64,000 nt of DNA. Source: Nostoc sp. XA010. GTDB taxonomy: Bacteria > Cyanobacteriota > Cyanobacteriia > Cyanobacteriales > Nostocaceae. Every line of letters begins with the position of its first letter. The first letter of the stretch is position 1. The notes under the pieces are model-generated. The model did no database searches, was not told where the DNA came from, and saw only the letters and a program-made list of their open reading frames with translations. The stretch is taken from contig NZ_JAIVFX010000008.1 in the NCBI RefSeq assembly GCF_020829625.1, positions 1 through 64,000 on the forward strand, written 5' to 3'. Shown here piece by piece: positions 28,238-36,956 of the stretch. A program made the translations under genes and the position numbers.

Positions 28238-29140
28238 ATGTGGACTCAAATCGATGCTCATATCAGCCAGGTGACTGGCGAAAAATTTCAGAGTCAGCAA
28301 CGGCGATCGGTTGGTGGCGGATGCATCAACCAAGGTTATGCTATTTCCAATGGTGAGATAACCTACTTCCTTAAGATTAACCAAGCATCCCAAGCTGCGA
28401 TGTTTGAGGCTGAGGCATTGGGTTTAAAGGAAATGCTAGCAACAGCTAGTATTCGCATCCCAAATCCTATTTGTTGGGGTGTAGCTGAGAATTCTAGCTA
28501 CATCGTGCTGGAATGGTTAGAACTTGGTAGCGGTAACCGCAATTCCTCTCTACGTTCGCGCAGCGTGTCGCAGACAGACGCTCCGCGATGGGAAGAGATG
28601 GGGCGCAAGTTGGCGGCGATGCATAAAGCTAGCAGTAGCCAAGGTTTCGGTTGGAAAATTAACAATACCATTGGTTCCACGCCCCAAATCAATACTTGGA
28701 CAGCAGACTGGACAGAATTTTATATTAAACATCGCCTGGGTTATCAATTTCAGTTGGCAAGGCGAAAGGGAGGAAATTTCCCCCAGGAAGAAAAATTACT
28801 AGCAGCTATCCCTGAACTATTGGCGCATCAGGTGCAACCTTCCTTAGTACATGGCGATTTATGGGGCGGAAATGCCGGGTGTACTAACTCAGGAGAACCC
28901 GTGATTTTTGATCCAGCAACTTATTTTGGCGATCGCGAAGTTGATATAGCCATGACAGAATTATTTGGTGGATTCCCCGCAGCATTTTACCAAGGTTATA
29001 ACGAAGTCTTTCCCTTAGATCCAGGCTATGAGCAAAGAAAAACCCTCTACAACCTGTATCACATTTTGAATCACTTCAATTTATTTGGCGGCAGTTATGC
29101 TTCCCAAGCCAACCGAATGATTGACCAAATTTTGCGCTAA
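28238..29140 (+). CDS. Fructosamine kinase family protein
   Basis: The 300-residue protein has the fructosamine/ketosamine-3-kinase layout: GGCINQGYAISNG near the start, WLELGSGN, the catalytic loop LVHGDLWGGNAG and the metal motif FDPATYFGDREVDIAM. These kinases phosphorylate ketosamines on glycated proteins so that they fall apart. Residues ~105-121 (NSSLRSRSVSQTDAPR) are extra in the family and are encoded by a dispersed repeat (see 28557-28582) that keeps the frame. Confidence 0.92.
   Translation: MWTQIDAHISQVTGEKFQSQQRRSVGGGCINQGYAISNGEITYFLKINQASQAAMFEAEALGLKEMLATASIRIPNPICWGVAENSSYIVLEWLELGSGNRNSSLRSRSVSQTDAPRWEEMGRKLAAMHKASSSQGFGWKINNTIGSTPQINTWTADWTEFYIKHRLGYQFQLARRKGGNFPQEEKLLAAIPELLAHQVQPSLVHGDLWGGNAGCTNSGEPVIFDPATYFGDREVDIAMTELFGGFPAAFYQGYNEVFPLDPGYEQRKTLYNLYHILNHFNLFGGSYASQANRMIDQILR
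28557..28582. repeat. Dispersed repeat copy inside the fructosamine kinase gene
   Basis: These 26 bases (starting CGCGCAGCGTGTCGC) occur exactly, in inverse orientation, at 62091-62116 in an intergenic region. In the kinase gene the surrounding insert adds about 16 residues without breaking the frame. Confidence 0.85.
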
Positions 29141-29331
29141 CTACAACTTTGCGTACCTCGGCGCTTCCCTCCGCGCGACGGCAGTCGCTACAACGGAGGG
29201 AACCCCCCTTCGGGTGACGCTCGCAGGCTCGCTAACGCTGCGCTAACGGCAGTTCCTCATGGGGGAAACCCCCAAGACCGGACTGCCTCACCGCAACGCG
29301 CTGCCTCCCCTCTGCGTTTAAATTTCACCCC
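29141..29331. repeat. Repeat-rich spacer after the kinase gene
   Basis: The spacer is filled by palindromic repeats. GACGCTCGCAGGCTCGCTAA with GCTGCGCTA (about 29217-29247) recurs nearly unchanged at 36458-36486 inside the element that splits the DUF2887 pseudogene. GGGGGAAACCCCC at 29262-29274 is a further hairpin. No gene is visible. Confidence 0.65.
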
Positions 29332-29649
29332 TCAATTCCCCACCATTTGACTCACCATCACCGCCAAAGCCAACATACCCAAAATCGTCATTAATCCCGC
29401 CGGCATAAACTTGCGTGTTTTAGCCAGTCTAACTGCAAAGACGACTACTAAAACAGCAGTAACTATCACTGCTAAAATCAACCCCCAGCTTTGTCCTTGG
29501 AGTTGAAAGTAAGCCGCAAGTACTAATAATAAACCGCTAATGCTACCACTTAAGAGTGAAACCTTACTTCTAGCCTGAATGTAGCCAATAATGCCACCAA
29601 CAATCGCTAATATGCCGTAGGCAAAAGCAGCAATTATACTTAAATTCAT
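29332..29649 (-). CDS. TMEM14 family membrane protein
   Basis: The 105-residue protein consists of four hydrophobic helices with glycine-rich motifs (ILAIVGGIIGYIQARSKVSL; LLLVLAAYFQLQGQSWGLIL; RLAKTRKFMPAGLMTILGML). This is the TMEM14/FAX pattern; plant relatives move fatty acids across plastid membranes. In cyanobacteria the function is not established. It is transcribed away from the ATPase cluster that starts 84 bases beyond its start codon. Confidence 0.85.
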   Translation of the reverse strand: MNLSIIAAFAYGILAIVGGIIGYIQARSKVSLLSGSISGLLLVLAAYFQLQGQSWGLILAVIVTAVLVVVFAVRLAKTRKFMPAGLMTILGMLALAVMVSQMVGN

Positions 29650-29733
29650 TGTTAAAACCTATGTAGACTTTGACTTTACTGCCAGTGTCAGCAGACAATT
29701 TACCATAGCTATTTAGCTATACCACACAGTTAA

Positions 29734-31086
29734 TTGATGGATAATCAAGCGATGCCAATAGCAAGTACTTCCTCATATACAAAGGTTCAATATCTCCAGC
29801 GCCAAGCAGCCTCACTTTTACTGTACCAGTCTGTTCTGCAAGGCGAAGTGGGGATGGCATTTCTGGAACTGTTGCAAGCTATACGTTACACTAATGCCGA
29901 TGCACGGAGTTGTCTCCAAGCCTACGGTAGTTACTTCCACGCTTTGGCTGCTAAAAATCAAAATTGGGAAGACTATTTAATTACTCAACTTCTCTTCTCT
30001 GATAATCCTTTTACAAAGCTTGCTCAAGTGCGAGAATTTGAGGATTTACCCCCGGCTTTAGTAGCAGCAGTTCGGCATGATTTACAAATATTGCAAAGTC
30101 TCTATGAATGTAGCAGTGCTTCTTTAAGTGAGTGGATACAAGGCGTAGCTCACATGCCGATTTCGCCAGTAGTGTGGTATAAAGAGCAAGAATTGGTAGG
30201 AGGAGAGACAAAGTTCGCTACATATCTACAAGAGTTAGATAATTGGGGTGATGCTGTAGAAAAGTTAGCGGCTTATTATCGGCAATGTGGCTCTGGTTTA
30301 TTTGCAGAATATCGCGCTTTACGTTGGCAAGCTGGGCAATTTATCGGTATTCGGTATTCTGATCCAATTAAGCTGAGTGCGCTTGTAGGTTATGAGTCTC
30401 AAAAAGATGCTTTGCTGAAAAATACAGAGTTTTTATTATCAGGAGAGATGGCACTGCATGTATTACTTTACGGTAGTCGCGGTTCTGGCAAATCTTCTTT
30501 AGTGAAATCTTTGTTAAATGAATATAGTAATCGCAGCCTCCGCTTGTTGGAAGTGGCAAAATCTGATTTAAAAGACTTACCGAAAATTGTGGAACATTTA
30601 CGAGGAGTGTCACAAAAATTTATTATATTTGTCGATGATCTTTCCTTTGAAGAAGATGATGATGCCTTTAAAGCGCTCAAGGTAGTTTTAGAAGGTAATT
30701 TAACCGCGCGATCGCAAAATGTAGTTGTGTATGCTACTTCCAATCGCCGCCACCTGATTCGAGAGTTTTTTGTAGATAGACCTACCCCCAAGGATAACGA
30801 GGAAATCCATGCTTGGGATACGATGCAGGAGAAACTTTCGTTTAGCGATCGCTTTGGTTTAACCTTGACCTTTGAACCAGCCGATCAAAAAACTTATTTA
30901 AAGATTGTACACCATCTAGCGGCACAAGCTGAAATTAATATTACCCAAGAAGATTTAGAATTTCAAGCATTACAATGGGCAACTCGCCACAACGGTCGTT
31001 CTGGACGCACAGCACGGCAGTTTGTTGATTTTTTAAAAGCAGATTTAAGACTTTTTGGTACAAATAACAATGCGTCCAATACTTAG
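29734..31086 (+). CDS. DUF815 AAA-type ATPase
   Basis: The 450-residue protein has an N-terminal helical region (~1-190) and a C-terminal AAA-like ATPase of the DUF815 family: Walker A LLYGSRGSGKSSLVKSLL (~245-262), Walker B FIIFVDDLSFEEDD (~297-310), the YATSNRRHLI sensor segment and SFSDRFGLTLTF. The C-terminal lid has RSGRTARQFVDFL. DUF815 ATPases are widespread and uncharacterised. It is first of three co-directional genes; the second starts 48 bases after its stop. Whether it works with them is an inference from position. Confidence 0.9.
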   Translation: MMDNQAMPIASTSSYTKVQYLQRQAASLLLYQSVLQGEVGMAFLELLQAIRYTNADARSCLQAYGSYFHALAAKNQNWEDYLITQLLFSDNPFTKLAQVREFEDLPPALVAAVRHDLQILQSLYECSSASLSEWIQGVAHMPISPVVWYKEQELVGGETKFATYLQELDNWGDAVEKLAAYYRQCGSGLFAEYRALRWQAGQFIGIRYSDPIKLSALVGYESQKDALLKNTEFLLSGEMALHVLLYGSRGSGKSSLVKSLLNEYSNRSLRLLEVAKSDLKDLPKIVEHLRGVSQKFIIFVDDLSFEEDDDAFKALKVVLEGNLTARSQNVVVYATSNRRHLIREFFVDRPTPKDNEEIHAWDTMQEKLSFSDRFGLTLTFEPADQKTYLKIVHHLAAQAEINITQEDLEFQALQWATRHNGRSGRTARQFVDFLKADLRLFGTNNNASNT

Positions 31087-31134
31087 GATTAAACATTTTT
31101 CTATGTGGATTTTAATAACAAATTAATAATTAGT

Positions 31135-32472
31135 ATGAGAGCTACTTTTTCTGATAATTTAACTACGCTAAAAACCAGCAATATGCAATCAGTAATGATC
31201 AGCAATCGATTTATACTAGGGATAGTTGCCTTTAGTGTGAGTTTTGGTCTTAGCCTGGTCCCAAACTGGGATTTTAATAAAGCCTTTCTCACAGGTTTAA
31301 TTACTGCCGTTACTATCTATGCAGCAGCATTATTCGTAGATAAGCGACGCAGAAATTATGAAATGTTTATTTTAGGTTCTATCCACAAACGAATTAAAGA
31401 GATGGAGGCATTGAAGGCTCGCGTTGTCAGAGAAATTAATCAAATCGAAGAACATCATAATTTATTATATGCAGAGTCACAACAACTACAAAATCAAGTA
31501 ATAGAAAGCCGTAATCAAAGAGATAGTTTACATCGAGAATTAAGAACATTTGCTGGACAGAAAAAGCAGTTAGAAACCGAAATCAATACGCTGCAAACTG
31601 AAATTAATAACTTGCAGAAAAATCTAACAGAATTGAACAATGCTTTTTCTGTTCTCACAGCAGAAAAGCGCCGGCTAGAGTCGAATTGTAATGTATCTCG
31701 TAGTGAAATTACCCATTTGCAAAGTCAAATTTCTGAACTCCAGCAGGAGAAACAAGAAGTTGAAAGCAATTTAACTCTTTTAGGCAGACTCAAACCCCAA
31801 TTAGAAGAAAAATTATACGAACTGCGAATTGCAATTCAAGAACTAGAAGTTGAGACAACCCAAAAAAATCAATTGCTGGTAGCGACAAAAGCCCAAAGAG
31901 AAAATATCCAAGCTATCCTGAATTCTTCACAAACCCAACTTGCAGAACACAAAGCCGAATTACAGCAGTTGCAAGAGCAAGTTTCATTATTGCAAGAAGA
32001 GCGAGATTCCTTACAAAATCAAGTATGGGAATTACTCCAACAAATAGAAACATTCAATCCAGAGCATTTGTCTGATAATTCCCAAGAATATGATAATGAA
32101 TTGTTTCCTTTTTCTGAGATAATGGAAACTACAGCAATTAGAGAAACTTCGGAAGCTGATACATCAAATAATTTACCTGAAGAATGGACTAATTTTTTAG
32201 AAAATCTTCCAGTATATGAACTACAAGTATTAAAAGCTATAGTCGAGCAAGATAATCCTAATGCTGGTATTAAAAAAATTGCCGAAGCAAATATTACTAT
32301 GCCAAATCTATTAATTGATTCTATAAATGAACGAGCAAATGATACTATTGGTGAATTAATAATTGATTCAAATTCAGAAATTCCAGAAGTTTACCCTGAA
32401 TATATGACGCATGTCAAAAAAATGATTGCAATGTATGAAGATCGAATAGCTAGACATGCTTCGTCAAATTAA
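31135..32472 (+). CDS. Membrane-anchored coiled-coil protein with C-terminal TerB_C-like domain
   Basis: From the ATG at 31135 the protein has 445 residues (a GTG at 31105 would add ten; neither has a clear ribosome-binding site). Two membrane segments lie near 26-44 (FILGIVAFSVSFGLSLVPNW) and 51-68 (AFLTGLITAVTIYAAALFVD). A long coiled coil follows (~85-310, very rich in Q, E and L). The end (~350-440) has LPVYELQVLKAIVEQDNPNA, then IAEANITMPNLLIDSINERA and IGELIIDSNSEIPEV. This matches the TerB_C pattern (MP..L.D.IN..A.D..GE.LIE), found in tellurite-resistance-type conflict systems. A BrxD-like ATPase gene follows after 97 bases. Confidence 0.75.
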   Translation: MRATFSDNLTTLKTSNMQSVMISNRFILGIVAFSVSFGLSLVPNWDFNKAFLTGLITAVTIYAAALFVDKRRRNYEMFILGSIHKRIKEMEALKARVVREINQIEEHHNLLYAESQQLQNQVIESRNQRDSLHRELRTFAGQKKQLETEINTLQTEINNLQKNLTELNNAFSVLTAEKRRLESNCNVSRSEITHLQSQISELQQEKQEVESNLTLLGRLKPQLEEKLYELRIAIQELEVETTQKNQLLVATKAQRENIQAILNSSQTQLAEHKAELQQLQEQVSLLQEERDSLQNQVWELLQQIETFNPEHLSDNSQEYDNELFPFSEIMETTAIRETSEADTSNNLPEEWTNFLENLPVYELQVLKAIVEQDNPNAGIKKIAEANITMPNLLIDSINERANDTIGELIIDSNSEIPEVYPEYMTHVKKMIAMYEDRIARHASSN

Positions 32473-32569
32473 ATTATTATTGCCGTCGTCAGATTAGTAG
32501 TAAGGTGAGTATGTACCTTAGCTAACTTACTGCGTGCTTCTGCGTTTAGAATAAAGTGAAGTGTAATAC

Positions 32570-33898
32570 ATGGCAAAGCTTAAAATCTCGAAAAAAATCT
32601 CCACTGCTTTAATCAATTCTCTTGGTGCAGGAGTAGTACCAAGAGTGGGAGTTGAATATATAGCAGTAGGGCGAGAAAAAGAACTCAAAAGCCTATTACA
32701 AAATCTTGATGATATTGCAGAAGGTGTAGCAGCATTTCGCTTTATAATTGGTAACTACGGTTCTGGTAAAAGTTTTTTATTGCAACTAATTCGCAACCGC
32801 GCTATGGAGCAAGGTTTTGTAGTAGCTGATGCTGATTTATCCCCTGAACGTCGATTAGCTGGAAGCAGCAATGAAGGTGTAGCCACTTATCGAGAATTAA
32901 TGAGTCACCTAGCTACAAAAACCCGTCCTGATGGTGGTGCTTTAGTCTCGATTTTAGAAGGATGGATTAATAAAATTCAACAAGAAGTTGTCAAAGAAAC
33001 TGAAATGCGTCCGAATGACGATGGTTTTGATGACCAAGTTGAATCGAAAATTAGAGAAGTAGTTCAGTATATTGAAGGCTTAGTTCACGGTTTTGATTTT
33101 GGTAGCGTGATTATTGCTTATTGGCGTGGCTACCGATTGGATGATGATAATTTAAAAAATGCGGCGATGCGCTGGTTGCGTGGAGAATTTACTACTAAGG
33201 TTGAGGCAAAAGCTGCTTTAGGGGTGCGCGTTATTATTGATGATGATAGTTGGTATGACTATATAAAATTGTTTGCGAAATTTGTCGCTGAAATTGGCTA
33301 TAAAGGACTATTAATTATACTTGATGAAGCTATACATTTATATCAAATATCTACTACAGTCACGCGGGAAAAGAATTATAATCGACTCCTGGCAATGTTT
33401 AACGATACTATGCAGTGCAAAGCAGAACATCTTGGCATTGTTGTTGGTGGAACAACTAAATTTTTAGAAGACCCCAAACGAGGACTTTTTGCAGACCAAG
33501 CTTGGCAAAGACGTACAAAAGAAAGCCGTTTTGTTGCCCAAGCTAATGTTCAAGAACATTTAGGCCCAGTGATTCGGCTAAATCCGTTGAGTGAAGCAGA
33601 AATACTGACGCTTTTGCAACGTTTAGCTGAGATTCATGCACTCAATTTTGGGTATGAACAGACTTTGACAAATCGTGAATTGAAGGAGTTTGTGCAAGAA
33701 ATTATTAATCGCTTGGGTGCAGAAGCATTACTGACACCAGGGGAAATTGTGCGAGATTTTATGAGTGTGCTGAATATTCTTCACCAAAATCCAGGAATTG
33801 CGTTTGCTGAATTAATTCATGGCTCTAAATTTAAACCTACTGCTATAGGTAAGGATGCAGATGTGGATGAGGATGGCGTAGCGGAATTTAGTTTGTAA
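32570..33898 (+). CDS. BrxD-like P-loop ATPase (DUF2791)
   Basis: The 442-residue protein has KISTALINSLGAGVVPRVGV, VGREKELKSLLQNL, Walker A GNYGSGKS (61-68) with FLLQLIRNRAMEQGFVVADA directly after, DLSPERRL, and Walker B LLIILDEA (~247-254). This is the pattern of BREX-type BrxD/DUF2791 ATPases, which contain a winged-helix DNA-binding part. BREX genes proper (brxC, pglX, pglZ, a helicase) are not in this window, so it is not a BREX locus; a TerB_C-linked, stand-alone form is more likely. The start ATG is preceded by GAAGTG only. Nothing co-directional follows it. Confidence 0.85.
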   Translation: MAKLKISKKISTALINSLGAGVVPRVGVEYIAVGREKELKSLLQNLDDIAEGVAAFRFIIGNYGSGKSFLLQLIRNRAMEQGFVVADADLSPERRLAGSSNEGVATYRELMSHLATKTRPDGGALVSILEGWINKIQQEVVKETEMRPNDDGFDDQVESKIREVVQYIEGLVHGFDFGSVIIAYWRGYRLDDDNLKNAAMRWLRGEFTTKVEAKAALGVRVIIDDDSWYDYIKLFAKFVAEIGYKGLLIILDEAIHLYQISTTVTREKNYNRLLAMFNDTMQCKAEHLGIVVGGTTKFLEDPKRGLFADQAWQRRTKESRFVAQANVQEHLGPVIRLNPLSEAEILTLLQRLAEIHALNFGYEQTLTNRELKEFVQEIINRLGAEALLTPGEIVRDFMSVLNILHQNPGIAFAELIHGSKFKPTAIGKDADVDEDGVAEFSL

Positions 33899-33963
33899 TT
33901 AATAATGAAGGCACTGTACACTAGCAGAGATTAAACTGACTGCGCTGTTTACCGCCGCAGGCA

Positions 33964-35187
<1,224 letters not shown>

Positions 35188-35322
35188 CTAATAGGGAGCG
35201 TAGGCGTAGCCCGTCGTAGACATCGCGTCAGTCTCTTAGAAGATTTAGTCAAGCAGCAGGTATACTTCTATCTTGCACCATTCTCAATAACCGTAGGGTA
35301 GTTTTTTAGAGATGAGGTTGTT

Positions 35323-36201
35323 ATGAGTCAGATTGAACGAGTTGCGATCGTTGGAGGAAACCACGGTAATGAGTTAACAGGGGTACATCTTGTCAAAAAG
35401 TTTCAGCAGTATCCAAATTTAATCGACAGAGCAAGTTTTGAAACTCTGGCATTACTTGGTAATCTCAAAGCTATTGAAGAAGGCAAACGATACATTGATA
35501 AGGATTTAAATCGTTGCTTCACTAATCAAGGCTTAGAAAATCCTCATATCTCAAGTTATGAAGATACACGGGCAAAAGCAATTCAACACATATTGCAACC
35601 GCAAAATCAGCCCTTTGTAGATGTAATTATTGATTTGCATAGCACAACTGCCAACATGGGGTTAAGTCTGATTTTTTCTGACATGCATCCTTTTTTACTC
35701 CGGTTAGGCGCTTATTTGAGTTCTACAAATCCGATGGTAAAGGTTTTTGTTAATCAACAATCTAGAGAAGGTGGATTTCTCCGTTCTCTGTGCGAATTGG
35801 GTTTTGTTATAGAAGTTGGTGCTGTAGCTCAGAATATCTTAAACGCCGAATTATTTCAGCAAACAGAACAGCTTATCTATGGAATTTTAGACTATTTTGA
35901 AGGTTACAACCAAGGTAATATTCCGCAGACAAACAGCACCCTTACATTCTATCAATACATTAAAAGTATCGATTATCCGAGAAGCTCTCGCGGGGAGATT
36001 AAAGCCATGATTCACCCCCAGCTTCAGTTTAGAGATTATGAACCTTTGAATCCAGGCGATCCAATGTTTCTGACTTTTGAAGGAAAAGACATTTTCTATG
36101 AAGGAGAGTCTACTGTTTATCCTATTTTTATTAATGAAGCAGCTTACTACGAGAAAGGAATTGCAATGCATCTAAGTCAAAAACAACAAGAGATAGTTTA
36201 A
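35323..36201 (+). CDS. Aspartoacylase (AstE/AspA family)
   Basis: The 292-residue zinc carboxypeptidase-like protein has the metal site [14 protein letters not shown] (H14, E17) and [12 protein letters not shown] (H106), the substrate arginine in DKDLNRCF, and the catalytic glutamate in [11 protein letters not shown]. It would hydrolyse N-acetylaspartate or a related N-acyl amino acid. Cyanobacterial proteins of this length are usually annotated aspartoacylase; substrate is not proven by sequence. Its stop codon directly abuts the remains of the DUF2887 pseudogene on the other strand. Confidence 0.9.
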   Translation: MSQIERVAIVGGNHGNELTGVHLVKKFQQYPNLIDRASFETLALLGNLKAIEEGKRYIDKDLNRCFTNQGLENPHISSYEDTRAKAIQHILQPQNQPFVDVIIDLHSTTANMGLSLIFSDMHPFLLRLGAYLSSTNPMVKVFVNQQSREGGFLRSLCELGFVIEVGAVAQNILNAELFQQTEQLIYGILDYFEGYNQGNIPQTNSTLTFYQYIKSIDYPRSSRGEIKAMIHPQLQFRDYEPLNPGDPMFLTFEGKDIFYEGESTVYPIFINEAAYYEKGIAMHLSQKQQEIV

Positions 36202-36738
36202 AAGGCGTTGCATAAGGTAATTGATGAATATTCTGCAATCGACCCAAATACACTCAATGTACTTGTTCACCATTCAGCAATGAGCGATGGGGATGAATAT
36301 CCCTTTGTTCAAGACTGCGAGATGGGTAAATTATCACTGCTTGTCAGTCGCTAAATCTGATTCGGTTGCGGTAGAAATATAGTGAAGATTCTGCAAATAC
36401 TCTCTCGTAAAGCTGTTCATCCGTCTTGGAAAGTTGCTCTACTTGGGGAGCCCCCAGACGCTCGCAGACTCGCTAACGCTGCGCTATCGCTTTTAGCGTC
36501 TCCCCTTGGGAGAAGACCGCACTTTCCGCTTCTGAAACTGTACTTCACAGAAATATACAACACCTGCACCTTCATTTTCTGGCGGAAGAAACACCCCATC
36601 TATCTCAAATTTAGGTTCTTTAATAGCTACTGAATCAAATCGATAAGCATTTGCATTTATGGGCGGATTTGTCAATAATTCAAATAGCAAAGTGGGAGAT
36701 TGTTGAAAGAGTTTGTAAAAAATGGAGTCTCGACGCAT
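36202..36738 (-). pseudogene. DUF2887 (Rpn-like PD-(D/E)XK) pseudogene, split by a repeat element
   Basis: The 5' part (36738 to ~36528) reads MRRDSIFYKLFQQSPTLLF, KEPKFEIDGVFLPP and VVYFCEVQFQK, the standard start of DUF2887 proteins. A 100-bp element (36428-36527) interrupts it. Beyond, in another frame, it continues TDEQLYERVFAESSLYFYRN, then QAVIIYPSRSLEQRDIHPHR, SLLNGEQV and VYLGRL. Two TGA codons (36344-36346 and 36254-36256) break this part at sites where homologues have Trp and Arg. The gene stops abruptly at the aspartoacylase stop codon. Removing the element plus one AAG copy restores the frame exactly. Confidence 0.85.
36428..36527. mobile_element. 100-bp repeat element with GGAAAGT/ACTTTCC ends
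   Basis: The element has 7-bp terminal inverted repeats GGAAAGT (36428) and ACTTTCC (ending 36527). Inside are GGGAGCCCCC, GACGCTCGCAGACTCGCTAA and TAGCGTCTCCCCTTGGGAGA, shared with the repeats at 29217 and 5898. It is flanked by CTT on the left and G-CTT on the right, consistent with a 3-bp target duplication in the DUF2887 gene. Confidence 0.75.
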
Positions 36739-36800
36739 TAAGTATTATGCTTAATTTATTTATTCAACCTGCGATACATTTAATCACATATCTCCCTACA

Positions 36801-36904
36801 TATAGCAATCCTAAATCATTCGTGAAAAGTTAGCTCCACGACTTCTTTGATAAGTCGTGGAACTGGACACCGCGAATTTTTACAAATCAGATAGGATTGC
36901 TATA
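36801..36904. mobile_element. 104-bp MITE with TATAGCAATCCTA ends
   Basis: TATAGCAATCCTAAAT on the left is matched by ATAGGATTGCTATA on the right. The interior has a CCACGACTT/AAGTCGTGG stem (36836-36860). It is non-coding and lies between the DUF2887 pseudogene and the propeller-protein gene. Confidence 0.8.
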
Positions 36905-36956
36905 GCTATTCTCTAAACCTGATGATAAGTTTTTAAGCGCACACGATATTAAACGC

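Noticed and set aside
29734..33898. A BREX or Zorya locus
   Set aside because: Only a BrxD-like ATPase is present; no methyltransferase, PglZ, BrxC or helicase. The membrane coiled-coil protein does not show MotA-like ZorA features and there is no ZorB.
36202..36354. Plus-strand frame of 50 codons directly after the aspartoacylase stop
   Set aside because: It is the antisense shadow of the DUF2887 pseudogene, whose minus-strand reading matches the family.
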